Positions 1 through 8,200 of a stretch of 29,779 nucleotides of DNA are shown here, in pieces. The notes beneath the pieces are model-generated. The model searched no databases. It saw only the letters and a list, made by a program, of their open reading frames with translations, and was not told the DNA's origin. The translations under genes and the position numbers were made by a program. Where the stretch lies: positions 1 through 29,779 of the forward strand of contig JAZRDG010000018.1 of the NCBI GenBank assembly GCA_045660125.1, read 5' to 3'. The first letter of the stretch is position 1. Every line of letters starts with the position of its first letter. Origin of the DNA: SVQP01 sp045660125. GTDB taxonomy: Bacteria > Bacillota > Clostridia > Oscillospirales > CAG-272.

Positions 1-11
1 AAATCCTCTCC

Positions 12-134
12 GTTCTTTCTTTGGAGCAGTAGGCCAAAGAAAGAACCAAAGAAAGGCCGTTTAAGAAGTTTCGCGCCTGCGGGCGCGACTTGGGACGCTG
101 TCCCAAGTCCCTGCGACCTTTTTGAAAAAAGGTC
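12..134. repeat. Mosaic of four hairpins, interspersed-repeat type
   Basis: Four perfect or near-perfect hairpins follow each other upstream of rlmN: 12-24 with 34-46 (13 bp, GTTCTTTCTTTGG), 71-77 with 82-88 (TCGCGCC), 88-96 with 100-108 (ACTTGGGAC), and 115-123 with 125-134 (GACCTTTTT). The 21 bases at 69-89 recur exactly at 23217-23237. The order of modules (CTCTCCG-led hairpin, TTTCGCGCC hairpin, then an A/T-rich hairpin followed by GATCAAAA and CTTTT) is also repeated there. I see no coding signal in 1-211. I infer a dispersed non-coding repeat; it may also act as a terminator for a gene left of the window. Confidence 0.75.
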
Positions 135-211
135 GATCAAAAACTTTTACAAGGGGCGGCGTTTTTCGCTCACCCGATCGCAAACAAATCAAATTTCACA
201 CGGAGAACAAC

Positions 212-1279
212 ATGGAAAACATTCTCTCCCTGCTCCCCGAGGAGTTAGAGGCCTTAATGGCACAGATCGGCGAGCCGAAATACCGCGCCCGTCAGCTGTT
301 CGAGGGGCTGCATAAGGGTCTTGCACCCCACGAGATCTCCAACGTGGGCAAAAAGACGGTGGCAAAGCTTGCCGAGGTGAGCACCTACCATCTGCCCACG
401 GCACGCCGCAAGCTGGTTTCCGCCATTGACGGCACCATCAAATACCTCTTTGAGCTCTCGGACGGCAACTGCGTGGAGGCGGTGGTCATGCACTACAAGC
501 ACGGCTCCACCATCTGCATCTCCTCTCAGGTTGGCTGCCGCATGGGCTGCAAGTTCTGCGCCTCCACCATTGGCGGTCGCGTGCGCGATCTGAGCGCAGC
601 CGAGCTGATCGGTCAGGTCATTGCCGCACAAAAGGATATGAGCGCCGAAAACCCCGATGCGCGCATTGGCGGCATTGTTATGATGGGTATCGGCGAGCCG
701 CTTGACAACTTTGACAACGTGGTCAAGTTCCTTAAATTGGTCAATATCGAGGGTGGCATCTGCATCGGCTATCGCCACATCTCGCTTTCCACCTGTGGCG
801 TGGTTGACAAGATCTACGAGCTTGCCAAGCAGGATCTGCCCATCACGCTCTCGATCTCGTTGCACGCATGCGACGATACCACACGCTCCTCTATCATGCC
901 CATCAACAACAAATGGGGCGTGGACGCGCTGCTCAAGGCTTGCAAGGACTACTTTGCCGCCACGGGCAGACGCATTTCCTTTGAATATACGCTGATCCGC
1001 GGCAAAAACGACTCGGTTGCCGCCGCAGAGCAGCTTGCAAACGTGCTCAACTCTCGCCTGCGCTCGCGCAACGATACCATGCCCATTCACGTCAACCTCA
1101 TTCCGGTCAACCCCGTGGAGGAGACAGGCTTTGAGAGATCGGACGATAAGGCGATCAAGGCTTTTGCCGCCGCGCTTGAGAAAAAGGGCGTGCGCGCCAC
1201 CGTGCGCAGAAAGCTGGGCGCGGATATTAACGCCTCGTGCGGCCAGCTGCGCCGCGCCGAGCAGCAGACGCAATCATAA
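212..1279 (+). CDS. rlmN: Dual-specificity RNA methyltransferase RlmN (radical SAM)
   Basis: 355 residues. RlmN makes 2-methyladenosine at A2503 of 23S rRNA and A37 of some tRNAs, using two SAM molecules and a 4Fe-4S cluster. The cluster cysteines are Cys109, Cys113 and Cys116 (CRMGCKFC). Cys102, seven residues before the first, and Cys343 in NASCGQLR match the two additional catalytic cysteines of the family (Cys118 and Cys355 in E. coli). GEPLDN is the SAM-binding GEP motif. The chosen ATG has GGAG six bases upstream. An in-frame ATG at 122 would add 30 residues translated from the repeat element and has no family support. rsgA follows after 18 bases, as the first of a + strand run. In Bacillus prpC and prkC lie between rlmN and rsgA; they are absent here. 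Confidence 0.97.
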   Translation: MENILSLLPEELEALMAQIGEPKYRARQLFEGLHKGLAPHEISNVGKKTVAKLAEVSTYHLPTARRKLVSAIDGTIKYLFELSDGNCVEAVVMHYKHGSTICISSQVGCRMGCKFCASTIGGRVRDLSAAELIGQVIAAQKDMSAENPDARIGGIVMMGIGEPLDNFDNVVKFLKLVNIEGGICIGYRHISLSTCGVVDKIYELAKQDLPITLSISLHACDDTTRSSIMPINNKWGVDALLKACKDYFAATGRRISFEYTLIRGKNDSVAAAEQLANVLNSRLRSRNDTMPIHVNLIPVNPVEETGFERSDDKAIKAFAAALEKKGVRATVRRKLGADINASCGQLRRAEQQTQS

Positions 1280-1297
1280 CCGAAGGACGGATACATC

Positions 1298-2242
1298 ATG
1301 GAACTGATAAGCTGCGGAAGAATCATCAAGGGCGTTGGCGGTCTTTACCACGTAAAGCTGTTCAAGTCCCCCGACTTGCCCCAAGGATTTGACTCCAATA
1401 CCCCCATTGCCTGCCGCGCAAAGGGGGCTTTTCGGCATGAAAACCTGACTCCCTTGGTAGGCGACGTGGTATCCCTGGAGATCGATGCCGCAGGTGAGTG
1501 CATGATCTCGGATATCACCGAGCGCAAAAGCGCTCTCATCCGTCCGCCGCTTGCCAATCTTGATTTGATGTTCGTCACCTTTGCCGCCGCCAAGCCTGCC
1601 CCCGTGCTGGAAACGGTGGACAAGCTGATCTGCATTCTGGAGCACCACCGCATCACGCCCGTGATCGTGGTCACCAAGCACGATACCAAGCCCGACTATG
1701 CCGAGCAGCTTTGCGCGCTTTACCGCGCCGCAGGCTTTGACGCCTTTTGCACGGGCAGCAAGGACGGCACGGGCATCGACGCCCTGCGCGATTACGTGCA
1801 AGAGAGATGCGAGGGCAAGATCTCTGCCTTTGCGGGCGCATCCGGCGTGGGAAAATCCACGCTGCTCAACGCCCTGTTCCCCACCTTGGAGCTGCAGACC
1901 GGCGAGGTCAGCCGCAAGATCGAGCGCGGCAAGCATACCACGCGCACGGTCGAGCTTTTCGACATGCCGGGCACAGAGAACGGCTTTATTGCCGACACCC
2001 CCGGCTTTTCCATGCTGGATTTTGCCCGATTCAACTTCTTTACCAAGGAAGATTTGCCCTTGACCATGCGCGAATTTGCCCCCTATCTCGGCAAGTGCCG
2101 CTTTACCAAGTGCTCGCACACCAAGGAGCAGGGCTGCGCGGTGCTGGAGGCGGTCAAGAAGGGCGAGATTGCAAAATCGCGACACGATAGCTTTGTTGCC
2201 ATTTACGACGTGCTCAAGAACAAGCACGAATGGGATAATTAG
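1298..2242 (+). CDS. rsgA: Ribosome small-subunit biogenesis GTPase RsgA
   Basis: 314 residues, normal for the family. RsgA is a circularly permuted GTPase that checks late 30S subunit maturation. Residues 1-70 form the OB-fold. The G4-type TKHD precedes the P-loop GASGVGKST (180-188) and the G3 motif DTPGF, which is the permuted order typical of RsgA. A C-terminal zinc site is intact: Cys267, Cys272, His274 and Cys280. The start has AAGGACGG upstream at 1283-1290. It is probably cotranscribed with rlmN. In Bacillus rpe and thiN follow; here rpe is missing and a 131-base gap with a long palindrome precedes thiN. Confidence 0.96.
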   Translation: MELISCGRIIKGVGGLYHVKLFKSPDLPQGFDSNTPIACRAKGAFRHENLTPLVGDVVSLEIDAAGECMISDITERKSALIRPPLANLDLMFVTFAAAKPAPVLETVDKLICILEHHRITPVIVVTKHDTKPDYAEQLCALYRAAGFDAFCTGSKDGTGIDALRDYVQERCEGKISAFAGASGVGKSTLLNALFPTLELQTGEVSRKIERGKHTTRTVELFDMPGTENGFIADTPGFSMLDFARFNFFTKEDLPLTMREFAPYLGKCRFTKCSHTKEQGCAVLEAVKKGEIAKSRHDSFVAIYDVLKNKHEWDN

Positions 2243-2288
2243 CGTGAAGGTTCAGGATTCCTACCTGTTTCCTCTGCTGTTCACGCAT

Positions 2289-2333
2289 AAACTTCACCTA
2301 AAAATGGGTTCAACCCATTTTTAGGTGAAGTTT
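2289..2333. repeat. 45-base near-perfect palindrome between rsgA and thiN
   Basis: Bases 2289-2310 are the exact reverse complement of 2312-2333, with one base between them, so a 22-bp cruciform or RNA hairpin could form. No run of T follows on either strand, so it does not look like a standard intrinsic terminator. It sits where Bacillus has rpe. It could be a small palindromic repeat or a processing site that separates thiN-spoVM-ygiQ from rlmN-rsgA. Confidence 0.85.
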
Positions 2334-2346
2334 CAAAACTGTTTGA

Positions 2347-2361
2347 GCCGCCATAGGCGGC
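2347..2361. repeat. Small GC hairpin next to the thiN start
   Basis: GCCGCC (2347-2352) pairs with GGCGGC (2356-2361) around ATA. It ends three bases before the GGAG ribosome binding site of thiN. It resembles the TGGCGGC hairpin module of the array at 14046-14148, but the flanking CATCATT spacer is absent. Confidence 0.55.
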
Positions 2362-2373
2362 ATGGAGATTAAA

Positions 2374-3000
2374 ATGAAAGCATTTGTCTACGTTGGCGGC
2401 ACGATTTGCCCCGAACATATTACCGAGCGTCCCGTAGACGGCGACCTTTGCATTGCAGCTGACGGCGGTTATCAGAACGCCATGCTGCTTGGTCATAAGG
2501 TACACGTTGCGGTGGGCGACTTTGATTCCTTTCCCAAAAACAAGATCGAGGACGGCATTGAACTTGTGGAGCTGCCTGCCGAGAAGGACCTGACCGACTC
2601 GCAGGTCTGCATTGAAACCGCCATTGCGCGCGGCGCGGACGAGATCATTCTCATAGGCGGTCTTTCGGGCAGACTTGACCACACGCTTGCCAACCTTTCG
2701 ATCCTGCAGGACCTGCACGCACGCCGCGTGCTGGGATATATCACCGACGGCGCAAACCGCGCCCGCTTTATCCGCTCCTCGGGCACTATCATCATGAGAA
2801 GCGATTACAAATACCTTTCGCTGATCGCAGTAGACGAGACCTGCAAGGGCGTGAGCATCAAGGGCTGCAAGTACGAGCTCAAAAACCAGCCCGTGCACCG
2901 CAGGCTGCAATTTGCCGTGTCCAACGAGATCACGGGCAATTGCGCTATGGTCACTGTCAAAAAGGGCGGGCTTTATATCATAGAATCCCGTCAGGCGTAA
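2374..3000 (+). CDS. thiN: Thiamine pyrophosphokinase
   Basis: 208 residues. It transfers pyrophosphate from ATP to thiamine to form the cofactor thiamine diphosphate. Family motifs are in order: AADGGYQNA, VGDFDS, EKDLTDSQ and the conserved GGLSGRLDHTLANLS, which carry the metal- and nucleotide-binding acidic residues. The start at 2374 is preferred because GGAG at 2364-2367 lies six bases upstream; an in-frame ATG at 2362 would overlap that site. The thiN-spoVM order is the same as in Bacillus subtilis, which supports both calls. Confidence 0.93.
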   Translation: MKAFVYVGGTICPEHITERPVDGDLCIAADGGYQNAMLLGHKVHVAVGDFDSFPKNKIEDGIELVELPAEKDLTDSQVCIETAIARGADEIILIGGLSGRLDHTLANLSILQDLHARRVLGYITDGANRARFIRSSGTIIMRSDYKYLSLIAVDETCKGVSIKGCKYELKNQPVHRRLQFAVSNEITGNCAMVTVKKGGLYIIESRQA

Positions 3001-3013
3001 CGCCCCGTGCACC

Positions 3014-3043
3014 TTCGGCATACACTTTTAGCAAAAAGCCGAA
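3014..3043 (+). promoter_or_regulatory. Hairpin touching the spoVM ribosome binding site
   Basis: TTCGGC (3014-3019) can pair with GCCGAA (3038-3043). The second arm runs directly into the AAAGGAG ribosome binding site of spoVM. With one bulged base the stem could extend into the site. It could limit spoVM translation outside sporulation, but a chance hairpin is equally possible. Confidence 0.35.
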
Positions 3044-3055
3044 AGGAGAGCACGC

Positions 3056-3133
3056 ATGAAGATTGTTACGCTCAAAACCCCGAAATTCATTTCCGCGATC
3101 ATTCGCCTCTTTATCAAAAATAAAAATCGATAG
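3056..3133 (+). CDS. spoVM: Stage V sporulation protein M (SpoVM)
   Basis: A 25-codon gene with a strong ribosome binding site (GAAAGGAG at 3041-3048). The peptide begins MKIVTLKTPKF and has IIRLF in its middle. From memory, Bacillus SpoVM begins MKFYTIKLPKF and continues with IVR, so the MK-x-x-T-x-K-x-PKF pattern and the amphipathic half with arginine are shared. Position confirms it: spoVM directly follows thiN in Bacillus. SpoVM is an amphipathic helix that recognises the convex forespore membrane and recruits the coat ATPase SpoIVA. It implies that the organism sporulates, or that its ancestors did. Its stop lies eight bases before the next start. Confidence 0.9.
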   Translation: MKIVTLKTPKFISAIIRLFIKNKNR

Positions 3134-3141
3134 GATTACAT

Positions 3142-5193
3142 ATGACACAGGAACAAAGAAAAAATCATGGATTTCTGCCCATCAACGCTGCAGAGATGGC
3201 TGAGCTTGGCTGGGATGCGCCCGATTTCGTTTACGTAACGGGAGACGCTTACGTGGATCACCCCTCGTTTGGCGTGTCTATCATTTCGCGCGTGCTCGAG
3301 GACGCAGGCTTTCGCGTTGCCATTCTTTCGCAGCCCGATTACAAAAGCGCAGATGCGTTCCGCACCTTTGGGCGTCCGCGTCTTGGCTTTTTGGTCACGG
3401 CAGGCAACATTGACTCGATGGTGGCGCACTACACGGTATCCAAGAAAAAGCGCACCTACGACTATTACTCCCCCGGCGGCAAGATGGGCAATCGCCCCGA
3501 CCGCGCGACCATCGTATATTCCAACCGCATCCGCGAGGCGTACGGTGATATTCCGATCATTCTTGGCGGCTTGGAGGCATCCCTGCGCCGCTTTGCCCAC
3601 TACGACTATTGGGAGGATCGCGTGCGCCGCTCGCTGCTGATCGACAGCCGCGCCGATATTCTGACCTACGGCATGGGCGAAAAAATTCTTGTGCGACTGG
3701 CGCAGCTGCTGGATCGCGGCGTGCCGATCAAAAAGATCCGCGACGTGCGCGGCACGGTTTGGGTAGGCAAGCCCGAGGACACGGTACACTTCCCCGTGGC
3801 TGCGACCTTTGACTATAACGAGCTCAAGACCGACAAGGCGGCTTATGCACGCGCGTTCGGTGTGCAATATAAAAATCAGGACAGCATTACGGGTAAGGCG
3901 ATCTGCGAGATGTACGACGGCAAGATGCTGGTGCAAAATCCGCCCATGCAGCCGCTGGAGCGCGAGGAGCTTGACGCCGTTTACGCCCTGCCCTACACCC
4001 GTACCTATCACCCCTCCTATCAAAAGGACGGCGGCGTGCCCGGCATTGAAGAGGTGCGCTTCTCGGTTACGCACAACCGCGGCTGCTTTGGCAGCTGCAA
4101 CTTCTGCGCGCTGGCATTCCACCAGGGGCGCACGGTGCGCTCGCGCAGTATTGACAGCTGCGTAGAAGAGGCGAAAAAGATTACCGAAATGCCCGACTTT
4201 AAGGGCTACATTCACGACGTGGGCGGCCCTACCGCAAACTTCCGCGCTCCTGCTTGCCAAAAGCAGCTGACTGACGGCGTTTGCCCCGGCAGAAAGTGTC
4301 TTGCTCCCAAGCCCTGCCCCAATTTGCAGGTGGATCACACCGAGTACATTGAGCTGCTTGAGCAGATCGAATCGCTGCCCCGCGTCAAAAAGGTATTTAT
4401 CCGTTCTGGTATTCGCTTTGATTACCTGCTGCTTGACCAAAACGAGGCGTTTTTCAAAAAGCTGGTCAAGGATCACGTATCGGGTCAGCTCAAGGTTGCG
4501 CCCGAGCATTGCTCTGCCCCTGTGCTGCGCGCTATGGGCAAGCCCGACTTCTCGGTTTACGAGCAGTTCCGCGACAGATACTTTGATCTGTGCGCCGCTT
4601 GCGGCAAGGAGCAATACCTTGTGCCCTATCTGATGTCCAGCCACCCCGGCTCGACCTTAAACGATGCCGTGGAGCTTGCGCTGTGCCTCAAGCGCCACCA
4701 CTACGCGCCCGAGCAGGTGCAGGACTACTACCCCACCCCCGGCACGGCATCCACCGTCATGTACTACACGGGCATCAACCCGCTTGACGGCAAGAGCGTT
4801 TACGTGGCGACCGACTACCACGAAAAGCAGCTGCAGAGAGCCCTTTTGCAATACAACCGACCCGAAAACGCGCCCATGGTGCGCGAGGCGCTGCAAAAGG
4901 CAGGCCGCGAGGATCTGATCGGCTACGGTGCCGAGTGCTTGGTACGCCCCGCAGGCGGAGGTAACGGCAAGACCGCAAAGCCGCAGGGCAAGGTGCAGGG
5001 TAAAGTACAGGGCAAGGTGCAGGGTAAACCTGCTGCTGCAGCACAGGGCAAAAAGCCCGTTGCAAAGCCGAGCGGTAAGCCGAACGGCAAGCCTGCCGCA
5101 AAGGCAACTGCCAAGGCAGCTCCCACGGCAAAGCCCGAAAAGAAAAAGCCCACCTACAAAGAGGGCTGGGCAAAGCCTAAGAAAAAGAAATAA
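3142..5193 (+). CDS. YgiQ family radical SAM protein
   Basis: 683 residues. The N-terminal third carries the YgiQ-specific region; the radical SAM cluster is Cys315, Cys319 and Cys322 (CFGSCNFC), followed by ALAFHQGR. Further conserved blocks include HDVGGPTANFRAPAC and a cysteine-rich CLAPKPCP. The reaction is not established for this family. The last 75 or so residues are a low-complexity basic tail with VQGK/QGK repeats and a KPKKKK end, probably disordered and able to bind nucleic acid (inference). The ATG lies eight bases after the spoVM stop with only a weak AGGA, so translational coupling to spoVM is likely. Two hairpins follow the stop. Confidence 0.94.
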   Translation: MTQEQRKNHGFLPINAAEMAELGWDAPDFVYVTGDAYVDHPSFGVSIISRVLEDAGFRVAILSQPDYKSADAFRTFGRPRLGFLVTAGNIDSMVAHYTVSKKKRTYDYYSPGGKMGNRPDRATIVYSNRIREAYGDIPIILGGLEASLRRFAHYDYWEDRVRRSLLIDSRADILTYGMGEKILVRLAQLLDRGVPIKKIRDVRGTVWVGKPEDTVHFPVAATFDYNELKTDKAAYARAFGVQYKNQDSITGKAICEMYDGKMLVQNPPMQPLEREELDAVYALPYTRTYHPSYQKDGGVPGIEEVRFSVTHNRGCFGSCNFCALAFHQGRTVRSRSIDSCVEEAKKITEMPDFKGYIHDVGGPTANFRAPACQKQLTDGVCPGRKCLAPKPCPNLQVDHTEYIELLEQIESLPRVKKVFIRSGIRFDYLLLDQNEAFFKKLVKDHVSGQLKVAPEHCSAPVLRAMGKPDFSVYEQFRDRYFDLCAACGKEQYLVPYLMSSHPGSTLNDAVELALCLKRHHYAPEQVQDYYPTPGTASTVMYYTGINPLDGKSVYVATDYHEKQLQRALLQYNRPENAPMVREALQKAGREDLIGYGAECLVRPAGGGNGKTAKPQGKVQGKVQGKVQGKPAAAAQGKKPVAKPSGKPNGKPAAKATAKAAPTAKPEKKKPTYKEGWAKPKKKK

Positions 5194-5200
5194 CAACACA

Positions 5201-5223
5201 CGGCTCGGCAAACTGCCGAGCCG
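5201..5223 (+). terminator. Hairpin after the ygiQ-type gene
   Basis: CGGCTCGGCA (5201-5210) pairs perfectly with 5214-5223 around AAC. The T tail is poor (TACGTATTTGG), so it may be a processing or weak termination hairpin ahead of the stronger one at 5249. Confidence 0.6.
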
Positions 5224-5248
5224 TACGTATTTGGTTGGTGCATATCGT

Positions 5249-5288
5249 CATAGCAAAAACCCTCGCTTTCGCGAGGGTTTTTGCTATG
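5249..5288. terminator. Bidirectional intrinsic terminator
   Basis: An 18-bp perfect stem (5249-5266 with 5271-5288) with a TTTC loop. Its arms contain AAAAA and TTTTT next to a CCCTCGC core, so it reads as a hairpin with a U run in either direction. It sits eight bases beyond the stop codon of the converging - strand operon and serves both transcripts. Confidence 0.85.
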
Positions 5289-5296
5289 TTTTACGT

Positions 5297-8200
5297 TTAT
5301 CCGTACTGAATGATCACTTCGTACAGCGTGTATCTGACGGGAGAGTCGCCGCGGTTGCTGTACACCAGCTCGCCGCTTTGGTTGGTAATCTCAATATAGC
5401 ACTCGCCATCCTCGCCGTACTCGGCAAACATGGTGTGCCCCGTTACCAGACTACCCTGCACGGGCGCGATGCTGTCCGCGCTCTGTCCGTACACGTAAAC
5501 GGTCAGAATTCTGGGCAGCACGGTCAGCTTGGCGGTGTTGAGCGTCAGGTTGCACATCTCTGTGACGTCATTGCCCTGTGCGTCAAACACGCTGACCGAT
5601 TCAAATTCCACGTTCTTGGAGCCCGTCACGGTCAATCCTGCGCCAAACTCCACCTCTACCCGATAGCCCTCGGGCAGACCCTGCACCCAAACGTCCTCGC
5701 AATTCTTCTCGGTACCGTCATAGGTATAGGTCATTTCGTAGGCGTTGACCGTAATATCCAGCGTAACCTCCAGCGTGCCGTACTCATACGCAACGGTCAG
5801 CTCCTGCCCTGCATCGTTGTACACGCGCGCGATAAAGGTATTGGCGCTTGTGCCGATCTCGGTCTGCTCACCCGTAAAGGTGACGTCCAGATAAAATCCG
5901 CGCGGCAGCTCGTAAGGCGCAAGCTCGTGGCATACAAGCGGCGTGCCGTCATAATTCTTGCCGGCGCTCTTGGAGACCAGCGTGACCACCCAATCCTCTG
6001 CCTTGATCACGCGCAGCGTGCCGTACTGCTTGGTAATGGCAAAGCTTGCGGTCACGTCCGCGCCCTCGCGATCGTAAATGATCACCTCAAAGGTGTTCTC
6101 ACTCTCGCCGGGCATGGTGCGCTCGCCCGTAAAGATGACCTCCATGGTGTACCCCTCGGGCAGCTTATACTCGGAAAGCTCATGGCATACCAGCGGCGTA
6201 CCGTCATAGATGCCGGTCTCGCTGCCCGATTGCAGCGTCAGCTTGATCTGATCCCAAACCTCCAGCGTGCCGTATTTCTTGCTTACGTTACAGTATGCGG
6301 TGATATCGTTGCCGTCCGCATCGTACACAGTCACGTCAAAGGTGTTGTCGCTTATGCCAACCTCGGTCTGCGAGCCCGTAAAGGTCACGTCAAGCGTGTA
6401 CCCCTTGGGGAGCTTATACCCAAGCAGCTCGTGAAGCGTCAGCGGCTGGCCGTTATAGTGGCGTTGCGTGCTTTGCGAGGTCAGGCTGATATACAGCTTG
6501 TTGATCATGGCGTGGCAGGTGTTTGTTGTCACGATATAATTGGCGGTGACGTCGTTGCCGCCCTCGTCATACACTACCCATTCGGTGAATTTCAGCGTAT
6601 AGCTACCGGGCTGGGCAGGTGCTTCGGTTGCAACGTACTCCACGCGATGCCCTGCGGCAAGTCCCATGGGGCGATAGCCCGCTTGCAAGACGTCAATGCC
6701 CTTGCCGTCATACTCCTTGGAGTATTGCGCAGGCAGGTACAAATTCAGCTCAGCCGGCTCTACCGTCACGCTCTGCCATGCGTGCTCCAGCGTGATGTAA
6801 TAGCAATGCGTCACGTCTCTGCCGCGTGCATCGTAAACGCGCAAGTCACCAAGCACACAATTATACTTCTCACCGATTTCGGGCGAGCTTACGATCATGG
6901 GCAGCATGACCTTTTGCCCCTGCACGAGCGCGGGGCAGGAAAGCTGATCCTGCGTGATGGGCAGCTTGACCGTGCCGTTATAAGTCAGCACGATATGCTC
7001 TGCCACGGTAACGGTCATGGGGCGGTGCGTCACTCGCAGCGTGCCCAGCATGCCCTCTTCATAGATAAATGCGTAGTTCTGGCTGACGTCGCGTCCGTTC
7101 TCGTCCACAATGATCAGCGCAAGGCGGTTTTCGATCTCGCCCACAAGGTCAATGCTCACAGGCTTGACGCCCGTGATCGCGTGTCCGGGCAAGAGCTCGC
7201 CAAACAGCTCGTACGCTTCGCTGCTCAGCGGCATGCCGTCATACATCTTTTCTGCATCAAACGATTGCATGGGCAGCTTGTAAGGCTCTGTAATTTCCAG
7301 AATACCCGCATCTACCCTGATCTCGTACATGTGGGTAACGTCCTTTCCGTTCTCATCCGTGATGCGAACCATGGAAAGATCGTTCTTCCACTTACCCACG
7401 TCGGCAATGCCGTCGGGATACTTATATTCCACGTGCAGCTTGTGCCCCGAAAGCATCTTGCCCGCGGTCACCTTACTGTAGGCTGCCACGATGGGCTGTC
7501 CGTCATAGACAGGCTTGGTCTGGCTGCCCGTGGAGACCGTGATCTCAATCGGCTTGACGCGCAGCGTGCCGTAATTGGTCGTGACGCTGTAATACTCGGA
7601 CACGTCGTTGCCGTATCTGTCCACAATACGCAAGGTATCCAGCGAGTTGGGCACAACGCCGATCTCGTAAATACCGCTCGGATAGGTAAAGGTTGCACGG
7701 ATCTCGTGTCCCTCGACAAGCCCCGAGCCGCTGATACGGATCTCGCTGCTCTGCGCAGGAGCGTTCTCGTACGCAACCGTTTGTCCGCCCGTGATGAGTG
7801 TGATCTTGCGCGGTACGATCTCGATCTCGCCGTCCGAGCACGTGATCACGTAATTGCCCGTCACGTCGCGTCTGCGTGCGTCAAGCACTCTGTATCCCTT
7901 GATGCTCATGCGGTGGCGTCCAAGCTCAATGCCGTCCGATACCACGTCCAGCTCCACCTTTTGCCCTGCGGCAAGTCCTACGGCAGAGGAGGTGGCATCA
8001 CACTTGCCGTTATACGGCTGCCCCGAATACTCGCCCTGTACCAAGGGCGCTTCAATATACAGGCTTGCGGGCGTTACGGTATATCTGCCCGGGTTGACCG
8101 TGATCATATAGTTGCCCGTCACGTCCTGCCCCGTAGCGGTATAGACCTTGGGGGTGACGCGATCGTTATCATGCGTGCCCACGTCGGTGATATAGTCCGA

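Noticed and set aside
254..1273. A 339-codon - strand frame opposite rlmN
   Set aside because: Shadow frame; rlmN has all catalytic residues and a good start.
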